In this document: positions 20,843 to 29,737 of the stretch, piece by piece
Layout of the letters: every line of letters begins with the position of its first letter
How positions within the stretch are numbered: the first letter of the stretch is position 1
Source: Condylostoma magnum
Taxonomy: Eukaryota > Ciliophora > Heterotrichea > Heterotrichida > Condylostomatidae
Reading direction: 5' to 3'
DNA length: 29,737 nt
Assembly (NCBI GenBank): GCA_920105805.1
Contig: CAKKTI010000031.1
Span: 1 to 29,737 of the forward strand
The notes under the pieces: generated by a model
What the model saw: the letters and a program-made list of their open reading frames with translations, nothing else
Database searches by the model: none
What the model was told of the DNA's origin: nothing
Program-made: the position numbers and the translations under genes

Positions 20843-21160
20843 ATGGTAAAATTTATTGAGTATAAGTTTTCTACTTACTGCTGTATGTACCCAGAATGTG
20901 GAAAGCATTATAACACAAAATTCAATCTTAAAAAGCATGTTGAAGCTGCCCATTAGAATAAAAGAAAGTACTAATGTGAGATTTGCTAGAAGTTTTTAGC
21001 TACTAAGCATAATTTAAATGAGCATTTAAATCTTCACAGTGATGTGAAGCCAATTTAATGCCCATATTGTGACAAATAATTTAGATAGGCTAGTTAGTAT
21101 TCTCTTCATAAGCGAATTCATGTAACTGGAACTGATGATTTAATGATAGAAGAATCATAG
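20843..21160 (+). CDS. Small protein with three C2H2 zinc fingers
   Basis: About 105 residues holding three classic C2H2 fingers. The first is CMYPECGKHYNTKFNLKKH ending in VEAAH (C-x4-C-x12-H-x4-H). The second is CEICQKFLATKHNLNEH ending in LNLH. The third is CPYCDKQFRQASQYSLHKR ending in IH. Linkers are close to the canonical length, as in TFIIIA/Krüppel-type DNA-binding proteins, so nuclear DNA binding is the likely role; the target is unknown. The short acidic tail ends at TAG 21158-21160 after about 20 codons free of reassigned triplets. An in-frame TAA at 21173-21175 is an alternative. No intron is needed. Confidence 0.85.
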
Positions 21161-21429
21161 GACTTAATTTATTAAGCTACTTTTTATATACATTGTCATA
21201 TGTTTAATTTGATTAGATAATCATAATGTAGGTAGTATTTGTTATATTTGATTACTTTATTGTTTCAGAAATTTGCATACATAATATTATAACTTTTTTT
21301 ACGATTACATTTAAAAGTTGTCAATTGTCTAATAAAATATTGATAAATTAGATAATTGTTTATTGGATTATTTCAATACTGCATTTACTCTCCCTAATAT
21401 ATAAATTCCTATTTATATCAAAACTATTA
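21161..21429. other. Convergent spacer
   Basis: Roughly 270 AT-rich bases between the stops of the zinc-finger gene (plus) and the ER chaperone (minus). Nothing else is recognisable. Confidence 0.35.
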
Positions 21430-23985
21430 CTAAAGCTCATTTTTATGACTTGTAGGCTTCTCAGTTGTATCACTCTCTTCTTCAGATTCTTGAGTCCCAT
21501 CATACGAGTATGACTTACCATCAATAACAACATTGTCCATTTTGATATTTCCCATATTCCCGTCTCCGAATTTAATAAAATCTGGAATTCCCCCACTCTT
21601 ACCTGATTTTTTGTCCTTTGGTCTCTGTATCTTCTTAATATTTTCAACCTTACGTTCAATTACATTAACTTTGGTTTTAATAGTAGCAATTTTAAGCACA
21701 GGAGGATTACTTGGGTCTAATTTTTCCTATTCTTCAATTTTTTCTTAAAGCCACTTCTTAGTTTCTTCAATCTTATCAAAAACAGCATCTTTATCTTATT
21801 ACTCAACCCATGTTTTAGTCACATTCAATTACATCATTTTATCATGCAGATTGTGGATAGTCTTGAATGCACTTTCCACTTCAAAATTCCTGTTAATATA
21901 CTCCTCCTCTCTATCTAAGGTCTCTTTTAACTATTACATTAAAAGCCTCTTTTTCTCATGAATTTTCACACTGTTAACCTTTTTCACTTCATCTCCTTCA
22001 ATCCAATCTTAATTTTCTAGTATAATATCCCTGAATCTTTCAATATCTCCAATTTTAGCAACTTTAATAAATGTTTCCTCATCTATTTTTTCCTTGAGAT
22101 AATATATATAGGACTCTAGCTCATTTTTAGCCTCTGCAATCTTTTTCCTATCTTCATCTTCCTTTCTAAACTTATCTAATTAGTCTTTAAGCTTCTTTAT
22201 GTCATTTCCAGAATAAACTAAAGGATACTCTGACTCTTAGCTATTTAGTGTGAATTCATCTGTTACATTTTTACTTTTTTCTACATATTTATACCGTCTA
22301 CCATCATCTTCTTCAAAAATATGTGGGCCTTCTTCCTACCATTCTGACCAATCTTCTCCTTTTAGATGATCTGGAGTATTAGGCGCATTTTTTCTTATTT
22401 CCCACTTCTCCTTAAACTCTATTTCTAATGTTCCTGAAGCTTGCGCTAAAGTAGGAATACCGTTCACATCTAGATTAAACTCAAACATCAATGATGGCTT
22501 CTTTTAATTTCTAGTAGCGAATCCTGTGATGCCCTTTATGTAATAGGTTAGAATAGGCTTTTAAACATTATAATTACCATAAATTATACATTCTAAGTCC
22601 TCATCATGAGTAAATGACACTTTCTTTTAACTGTCTAATCTTACACCTTTTTTGAATATAGTTGTTGACTTTTAAAATCCAGAAGATGCTTTGAATTCTA
22701 CTTAATACTCATAGGGTGTTATATCACTTAGCCAGATTTGCTTTACTTGAGTGTCAGAAGTGAAATTAGCGGCATATATAACAGCTCCATGGGCCATTGC
22801 CTCGTCTCCGTTCAAATGCATCACAGGCTCTAGTCCTAATCTGTCCTTTATTATCTACTGTACTACGGGAATCCTAGAAACCCCTCCTATAATCTCTAAA
22901 TTATGAATATCCTTGCTCTCCATTTAACCATCTTCAAGTACTTTGTGTATAGGGGCTATTATTCTATCAGAGAAAAGTTTTACTTACTCCTCAAACCATT
23001 CTCGTTCTACAGTAATACTTAAGTCTTTACCCTAAAATAAGTTATTTAATAGTACTGGAACACTTTTGCTAGCACTTAAAGTCTTTTTTGTAATATTCGC
23101 CTATTTCATCAGTCTAGCCAGAGATTTCTTGCTAGTCCTTGGATCAACTCCATGTATTTCTATGAACTTCTCAGCCAGGAAATCACTAATAATCCTGTCA
23201 AAATTAACTCCACCTAGTGCTTCATCCCATGAATGTGCTAACATTTCAACATTTTCCAACTATTTACTCGTCTTTTTACCTGTTTTTTTCTCAGCAACGT
23301 TTAATTTAGCCAGAGAGGCTTAGGTATAAGAAGCTCCCATATTGTAAATTATAATATTGTGATCTGTTTCATTATCAAACCTATCAATAGAGTAATAGAA
23401 CCCTGCTGCTGTGTTTTCATTAATCAAAGCTAAAACGTTTAATCTTGCAGCTTCAGCAGCACTAAGGAGGGCTCTTCTTTAAACTCGGGTGAAAAATGAA
23501 GGAACTGTGATTACAGTGTCTCGTATTTTGCCCTCTGCTGCCTTTTCAGCTAATTACTTTGCAAATTCTAATAGCATTCCTAGACCTTCCTCTACACTGA
23601 AATTTTAGCTTTTTAGTTCGTATATAAAGTTCAGTCTATCTGGATTCGGGGACAGTTTATAAGGATAATTTCCTAATTCCAATTATTCCCAGGTTGAAGT
23701 ATCATTTGCCTGCACTCCTAAAAATCTTGTAAAATGTCCCATCACATTCTCAGGTTATTTTATAAAATATTAAGAAGCTTCATCTCCAAATATACGAGAT
23801 TCTGCTGTAAAGCCAATCATACTTTGAGTAAATCTTTTTGATTAGGGATTCTCAATTATTTAGAGTTTTTTACCTGGTTTTATAAGGGAAATCTGAGTAA
23901 AAGTTACTTTAAAGGATTCTGAGCCTAGATCTATTCCTATAACTGCAGAGTTTACATGTAAGAGAGACAAAAGTAAAATTAGCAT
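21430..23985 (-). CDS. ER-lumenal Hsp70-family chaperone, Grp170/HYOU1-like
   Basis: The 851-residue protein begins with a signal peptide (MLILLLSLLHVNSA) leading straight into the Hsp70 ATPase start VIGIDLGSESFKV. ATPase landmarks include VITVPSFF, NENTAAGFYY, IIIYNMGASYTQASL (phosphate-2 loop), a GGVNFDRII-type segment and LEIIGGVSRIPVVQQI (adenosine site). After the substrate domain there is an acidic, Lys/Glu-rich extension of roughly 280 residues, as in Hsp110/Grp170 proteins. The last four residues are KNEL, a KDEL-type ER retrieval signal (HYOU1 has NDEL), followed at once by TAG TAA TAG (21432-21424). It should fold secretory proteins and act as a nucleotide exchange factor for BiP. 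The phosphate-2 loop has Asn where Asp is usual. ATG 23985 is chosen because it gives the signal peptide. Confidence 0.93.
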
Positions 23986-24059
23986 TACCACGTGTAAAAT
24001 TATGGCGTTTAAATCTACAAACTTTATACAAAAACACAAGATTACTATTAGTTATCCAT

Positions 24060-27000
24060 TTACTGCAAGTCTCCAGTCAATTTTATCGGTCCTTTTCTCC
24101 CCCTTCCAATCCCGTCAATTCCTCTTTTCCTAAATAATGACAAATCTGGCTTTTACAGGTAAATTTTTCCAAGAGCAGTACTAGAGTTACTTCCTCTGGT
24201 CTTCCCCAAACTTTCCATGACTCTTTACCTAGGTGTCCTGGGTGACTCCTCCCTTTCATCTAACAAATCCTCTAATCCTTTTTTCTAATTAGCCTGTACA
24301 ATTTCCTCATAATCAAACTCTGGTACATTTCCCTCAATAGGTGAGCATGCATTAGGAATTATAACATCTTCCTCCTCCTCTCTTATATCATTCCTGGACA
24401 CTGGCCTTTGCCTCGGCATATCAGTTTCCTCCTATTAAGATTTCGCAGGGGGAGTACACGGCCGCATTGATGCATTATGTGGTCTCAAGGTTCTACTTCA
24501 GTTGTTCTCCTCTGACCCAATATCTGCCGTAGGCCTGTACTAGCCCTTCCTCTTGGCATAAGTGTTCTTTATAACAGGATACTTGCTCTAATCGTCGTCA
24601 TAACCTTCCAACAACTCCTCATCCTCTATATCAATAACACCTAGTTACTCCAAGCTCTCCTCTTCCTCGTCAAATTTACTCTCTTATGTAGTGTCCACTT
24701 ATTACTCTACATTCTACACTTCTCGTTACTCGTTTCATAATTAAGATGGGTTTTATGAGTCAGTTCTAAACATACTTATTATATCACGCACTTCATGCAT
24801 ATTACAGTTATCAATTCAGAAGATTTCCTACTCGGATTCTGGAACAAACTCCATTTCATCCTCATCTTGCAGCTATCCAAGCAGTTTTAGTGATAACTCT
24901 TCCTTTTCTACTTTGTAGAAGTGGGATACTGCATCCCTGGGGGCACATAGTTGAATTAATATACTAGCTGCCTCTCTGATCATTGAGTCCCAGTCTTCCT
25001 GTAGATGATATACCAGATCCCATATAGGCAGAGGAATGAACTCACTATGTATTCTGAATTACTCTAGATTGAACCTGTTTGAGTCTTGTATGTTCAATCC
25101 ACAGAAGGATCCGAGGATGTTCAATGCACCAGCCCTGCTTTCACTTGCCCTGCTTGACAGTAAACTATGCAGTAATGGCTAAAGATTAGCTTTTAGCTTT
25201 TATTGCACTGGAGTACGCAGCTGGTTTAGATGTACTTAAATTCAGCTGCAAAGAATCGCGAAAGAAATTGCACGGATGTTGCTTCACGGCGATTACAGTA
25301 AGTTTTAAACACTTCCTCATAGTTTAAGGGCTTCTACTATTCGCATTTCTTAGTACTCATCGTCGATTATTTTAGAAGGCATGAGGTGTTTGAAGACTAG
25401 GTCTATTAGTTATAAGGAGTAGAATACTGTTTTTGAGTCATTGCCTTGTTGCAAAGGCTGTTGTATTAGTTCTAGGATTATGTTGCTTACTATTAAACAC
25501 TCTTCTCCTTGGGTAATCAGAGAAAGTTCTCCTAGTAGTCTGAGGATTTCTAGGCCTCGGATTCTTACATTGGAGTCTTTACTTTACAGGAATCTATTAC
25601 AACACTGAGAAATTTCGGGAAGAATGTCAAATATAGGGGAGGCTGAGTCTATTTATGATAGAATATCAATGCCAAATGAGATCTTTTCTACAAAGGAGTC
25701 GTGTTCTAGAATTATTCTTTATTTATCAAACTTTTCAGGGTCTATTCACTTCTCATGGTTGTTTATTAGGCAGTAATATATAGAAATTGTAAGGTAGGAA
25801 GGGTTGCTCAGTATTAAATTCTTTAAGTGATTTTTACTTGCTCTTTATTGCTAACTTTTTATGGTATATTGATCTAATAGTGCGTCTATTATACATACAA
25901 TCAAATCATCGTTCATATTATTATTCAGAAGGCTTATTAGTATATTCAGTACTGAGAACGTTTCATCTATAACATTGCTTGGCACACAACTGCAAAATGA
26001 TGGTAGGAATTCTATCAAAAAGTCATAATAAGGCTAATCTATCCTCATATCAGGCAAAACTGTTTAAAGAAACCTCAGCATAGGAAGAGGAGGAGACCCC
26101 ATCTAGCAATAATCCTTAGTTTTGTATAAAAGAGGTGATATAAATCTAAACAAATTTAGCTCTTAGAAATGCTATGCTATGTAAGTAAGGCAGGTTCAGA
26201 TCTAGGTAAATAAGTTTAATCTGTCCTGGGAGGCAGCAGCATAATCTAGTCAGTGAAGCAAAGGAGTTAATAAAGGCCTTAGCTCTGGTTTAGGCTTTCT
26301 TTAGTATCTGATAGAGACTTGGTTTTATTCCCTTTGAGACACTATTTAAATTATCTCTAACATAATACTCAACTCCTACTCCTCAGTATCTCCTGATAAA
26401 AACTCATAAATCCAACTGACTAAGTTCTCTAGCCGTGAATGCGAGTAAAACGGTAAAATCTTAAGTTTAATAGTATCCCATAAAGTATTAGCAAACTCAG
26501 TGCAATCATCAAAAAACCTTAATTATAAAATCCCTCCAATTAAGTTAGGTGAGTAATCTAAATCCCCTTCACATATATTGGTAATCCTATCAGCAAATCT
26601 TAGTAAATAACATCTCAATTCTTTAGGTAAATCTTATATCAAAATATGCTGTGCTATGACATCGTGAAATATTTAATACAGAAGTTAAGGAGAGGCAGAG
26701 GACAAAACACTTAAAAACGTTTCTAGTAATCTACTATAAGCATCGATTAATACAACAGAGGGCTCATCTTTCTATGTTTCCTACATTGAAGTACTACTAA
26801 TCAGAGAACTTGACAAAGAATCAGGGGGCAGTTGTCCATTCAGATTCGGATGTGATTTAATTATTGCTTTTAGCATCAAAGGCAATTATGCGTTTAAGCT
26901 ACATCCTAAATGCTCTAATAGGAACTCTAGTCCTCTTACGCATGAAATCTTTAACGGCTCTAGCTTATCGGCCAGATTTCTCATAAGCAGTCTTCCCAGA

Positions 27001-27935
27001 TGAGGTTATAAGTTGATTAGACTGGTATAAACATCACTGTCTAAACTAACAGCGTCTAATTCCGTTCCTCCTAAGAAATACTCAGTTGACTTTTAATAAG
27101 CAAAAAGTTTGTCTAGAATCTACCCATGCTAGTTGAATCCCTCCGCTACTATTAGCTCAAACTTAGCAGCTTTTAATAGTCTTTTGTTAGTAGTGGCTGC
27201 CGGGGCCTTGAAGGGCGGTGATCCTAGTGGTCTAGGGGATCTTAAAGGAATGTTTATATTACCTACCAATCTACTCTCCGCTTTCCTTATAAACTCAGCG
27301 GCCTGTACAAATCTTCTTGCATTCATAAGGGAAAGTCCTACTAAAAACTCCGCAAATCCTCCCTCTGGATACTCTCTTAAAAGAGCTGCTGTATTGAGTA
27401 AAGTAACCACTTATGAGGCCGGAGGAGATGAGTTTAGATTGTATCCTATTAGCCCTATAGCCCCATAGCACTCTAAAAAGGCGTTCTATATAAAAACTGG
27501 ATTTTAACCAGTCTCGCCCCCGAAATTTTACTATTCTACGTTTTCCTCAGATTGCAATGTACTTAACTACTGTATATCTTACTCCTCGTCGTCTGACAAT
27601 TCAGTTGTGAAAGACAGCCTTATTGCATATGCCACACCTACGCAGGGAAGGATTACCTAGCTACCTTCTTGTTTGAATTCAAATTAAGGATCTGAGGAAG
27701 GAATTTATCACTCATGGACTGATTCAAAATCGTCGTTTTATTATCGTCTTGTTTCTATTGCGAGAAGTCGGAAAAGTTGATTGGCATTTTCTGTGTCTTT
27801 CACTAAAACTGATAGATGAGTTAGTAGGGATGGAGGGATTTAGGATTAGATGTAGATGTTTACACCGTTGGACTATTATTCTGTGTATATTGAGATTTTT
27901 GGATCGTTGAAGCTTAGTTCTTGTATTATTGACAT
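24060..27935 (-). CDS. Large HEAT/ARM-like solenoid protein with acidic tail, unknown function
   Basis: A single 3.9-kb frame encodes about 1,291 residues. The N-terminus (MSIIQELSFNDPK) leads to beta-rich and then helical segments. From about residue 350 to 1050 the sequence is a run of paired amphipathic helices of HEAT/ARM type, for instance SNVRIRGLEILRLLGEL, WSNIRAISFAILCSW, ASESRAGALNILGSF and WDSMIREAASILIQL. The last 250 residues are acidic and disordered (EEEESLEQLG, REEEEDVIIP) and finish with a Gly/Arg/Lys-rich piece (GIDGIGRGRKGPIK). No specific family such as Integrator, importin or THADA could be confirmed. TAA at 24062-24060 is taken as the stop because about 30 codons before it avoid reassigned triplets; TAA TAG TAA follows 9 bases further on in frame. 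The start at 27935 is the first Met of the conserved frame. Confidence 0.78.
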
Positions 27936-28132
27936 TTAAATTAGTTATATTTGTTGTGGGATTTGCAATTGGGAAGGATTGGTTATGCATAGAATAGTGA
28001 ATAATTTGTTAATACTTATTCAGTGGAAGGTTGCATAGAAAATATCAATTGGGATATAGATATTACTTTTTTGTATAATTCTAATAAATTTACTATTTCT
28101 AACAGTAACTTAAATTCTAAATTCAAATAAAA
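27936..28132. promoter_or_regulatory. Divergent spacer
   Basis: The 197 bases between the start codons of the HEAT-like gene (minus) and the FYVE-like gene (plus). They should contain both promoters; no motif stands out. Confidence 0.35.
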
Positions 28133-28441
28133 ATGAGAATAACCTAACTCAAAAGGCCTAATCCTTATATATCTGATAATCTTCCTAGAAGATCAACCTA
28201 ATCTACAATTACTAAGGAGCCAATTGGAATATGCTAAAATCTATTTCAAGAGAATGTAAATCCTAATACATAATCGGCTTGTTAGATTTGCTAAAAAGAG
28301 AATCTCTCCCTTATTTCTGGATTTTAGAATTGTAGGAAATGTAATATGGAAGTGTGCTAAAACTGTTTTAGCTTACAAGACTAGTTTTTATGCATTATAT
28401 GTTCAAATCTTGCTATCTTTGATGACCCTATTAGAAATTAA
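28133..28441 (+). CDS. Small FYVE-like zinc-binding protein
   Basis: About 102 residues: a basic N-terminus and one Cys cluster in residues about 47-90. The spacing is C-x2-C-x12-C-x2-C-x4-C-x2-C-x8-C-x2-C (CQICQKEN, CRKCNMEVCQNCF, CIICSNL). Eight Cys in four CxxC pairs with this spacing suit a cross-brace zinc finger of the FYVE/RING/PHD sort. The basic RRHHC patch of true FYVE phosphoinositide binders is absent, so lipid binding is doubtful. The start is the first ATG after a 197-base divergent spacer shared with the HEAT-like gene. The stop is TAA 28439-28441 after 18 codons without reassigned triplets; TAA 28457-28459 is the alternative. Confidence 0.7.
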
Positions 28442-28626
28442 TATTATTATGCTACTTAAATTTTGTTATATTGTTAAATCTAATTTATAGGCTTTTATAA
28501 TAAACAAATAAATATTACTTTATACAAATTTTAAGAATTAATTTTCAAGAATAGTATAAAACCACTTTATATACTTAAAATTAGTTAAAATCCTGTATTT
28601 TTTCAATAAATCTTCCTAATTCATTA

Positions 28627-29727
28627 CTAACTAATCAAAGTCAAATGATTCTCGTACAAATTGCAAGCAATGTACTTGTATCCACTCCTTTTAAAGAACT
28701 AAATACAAACCCTGGAGCAAAACCAAAAGGTTCTATTGCAATGTTCCCAATCCTAGCAATTTATCACTTAAGAAGTTGCATTACATGGCGCATTACACCA
28801 AAAGCACTGCCCTTTTAATTATACTCTATAAAGTGCCAACCTTTTCTAAATTAAGTTATAAGTTACAGAGGTCGAAACCACTTACTCCAATGTCTTGCGG
28901 CCTTAATCATACAGATATCTCTTAGTCTATATTATCCCCTCTAATTAATCAAATCTAGGCCTATGATTAGGTGCAACACTCAAAATAGATCTTAAAAATT
29001 CTTTCATCATAAAAGTGCAGTCTAATTGATAGACATTCAGATCTATTTATCCTTATAAATGCTAACTGCATTCCTAAATTGTTTCAGGTACCTCTAAAGT
29101 TGCCATAATCAAGAATAAAACTCCTAATGAATATACATCACTTAGCTCCCAATCAATATCCTCTAAAAATTAATCTCCTAAAGTGTACTATTCCCTGATT
29201 TCTGGACTAAAATAAAGTGGTGAGCCGTATTTAAATTTGTTATCTTCCTCTTAAAGCTAGCAACTCATGCCTAAATCAAAAGCTATTAAATCATTGCCTC
29301 TAATTCCAATGTTTTCAGCCTTGATGTCTCTATGCAGGTAGCCTTTCTGCTTCATAAAGTTAAATATTTTTGCCAGCTGTAAAAACTAATCTCATAATTC
29401 GTCCTCAGACCAATAATCCATTTCTTCAAATCTTTCCTATATTTCTTCATGTAAGGTTTTTGGGAAATACTCCATGTAAAGTTTAGCTTATTGTGAGTTT
29501 TAATGCTTTTCTATTTTCATGCCATGAAATACTACTATATAAGGAGATTAAAGGGCTTAAAGTATTTCAGCCTCCTTTCTAACTTTTTCTTTGGTTGTAC
29601 GACAATCTATTTCTATTGCTTTTATTACTATTGTATTGCCATCACGAGTATCTTTAGCCAGATAGATAGTGTTTCCATAACCATTGTTATAAAGATGTTC
29701 ACTTTCGTATTGTAGAAATTCATCCAT
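28627..29727 (-). CDS. Small protein kinase with C-terminal Cys/His cluster
   Basis: The 366-residue product has a kinase domain in residues about 1-270. Its landmarks are a glycine loop NNGYGNTIYLAK, the ATP-anchoring Lys in TIVIKAIEI, catalytic HRDIKAEN near residue 132, FDLGMS where DFG is usual (Asp kept), GSPLYFSPEI (activation-segment end), DVYSLGVLF and a late NHRPRFDQL with Arg. All key catalytic residues are present, so it should be active on Ser/Thr; the subfamily is not clear. After it comes a Cys/His/Trp-rich segment (residues about 297-348) with CFWCNAPCN and, further on, HCNRTFWFCSRVC, a probable zinc-binding module resembling a MYND-like finger. The gene ends in three stops in a row, TAG TAA TGA (28629-28621). 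The start ATG is 10 bases from the window edge, so a longer N-terminus cannot be ruled out. Confidence 0.85.
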
Positions 29728-29737
29728 TTTAAGTTGT

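Noticed and set aside
21360-21748. Short open frames on both strands over the chaperone 3' end
   Set aside because: They are shadows of the Hsp70-like gene in other frames; only the frame ending KNEL keeps chaperone features.
27129-27468. Overlapping plus-strand open frame of about 110 codons
   Set aside because: It is antisense to the HEAT-like gene, has no family features and arises from that gene's codon usage.
1-29737. Karyorelict (Loxodes-type) code or Blastocrithidia-type code
   Set aside because: TAA/TAG clearly end genes here (for example after KNEL), which excludes the TGA-only karyorelict scheme. Conserved Gln sites fit TAA, not Glu as in Blastocrithidia.

Overview
The window comes from a ciliate that uses a Condylostoma-type nuclear genetic code (NCBI table 28), most likely a heterotrich such as Condylostoma. 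Read with the standard code it looks nearly gene-free. Read with TAA and TAG as Gln and TGA as Trp, it becomes a gene-packed segment of long, frame-consistent proteins with recognisable motifs. Examples are LTELGFRQAE of a histidine phosphatase, where the Q is TAA; RPRFDQL of a kinase, where the Q is TAA; and DKWYLISL of a LamG-like fold, where the W is TGA. TAA, TAG and (less often) TGA also end genes. The real stops lie at gene ends, often in tandem (TAG TAA), after a run of at least about 14 codons free of reassigned triplets. Use of TAA/TAG as stops argues against the karyorelict code. Gene spacing of mostly 10-250 bases, sub-20-base introns and low GC fit a heterotrich macronuclear chromosome.

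Layout. From 1 to 4142, the minus strand carries the start of an unknown gene, a right-handed beta-helix protein and a trehalose-6-phosphate synthase whose phosphatase half looks dead. From 4275 to 6668, the plus strand carries a histidine phosphatase, a thiolase-fold protein lacking its catalytic residues (it overlaps the phosphatase gene) and a Gln-rich coiled-coil protein. From 6642 to 7094 there is a weak minus-strand candidate. From 7196 to 12191, the plus strand carries a 1,500-residue Cys-rich membrane protein and a small ubiquitin-like-fold candidate. From 12202 to 14329, the minus strand carries a PH-like-domain protein with one well supported 16-base intron. From 14632 to 19259 there are three leucine-rich-repeat genes, one beginning MGICCS (predicted myristoyl/palmitoyl anchor). 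Then come a coiled-coil protein (minus), a three-finger C2H2 protein (plus), an ER-lumenal Hsp70/Grp170-like chaperone ending KNEL (minus), a 1,291-residue HEAT-like protein (minus), a FYVE-like zinc protein (plus) and a small protein kinase with a C-terminal Cys/His cluster (minus).

The genes do not form an obvious pathway or operon. They look like ordinary eukaryotic housekeeping and signalling genes packed tightly on both strands. I see no mobile element, virus-like element, CRISPR array, tRNA or rRNA. The most interesting signals are how gene ends are marked in a genome without dedicated stop codons, and two enzyme-fold proteins (thiolase and trehalose phosphatase domain) that have lost catalytic residues but keep long open frames.
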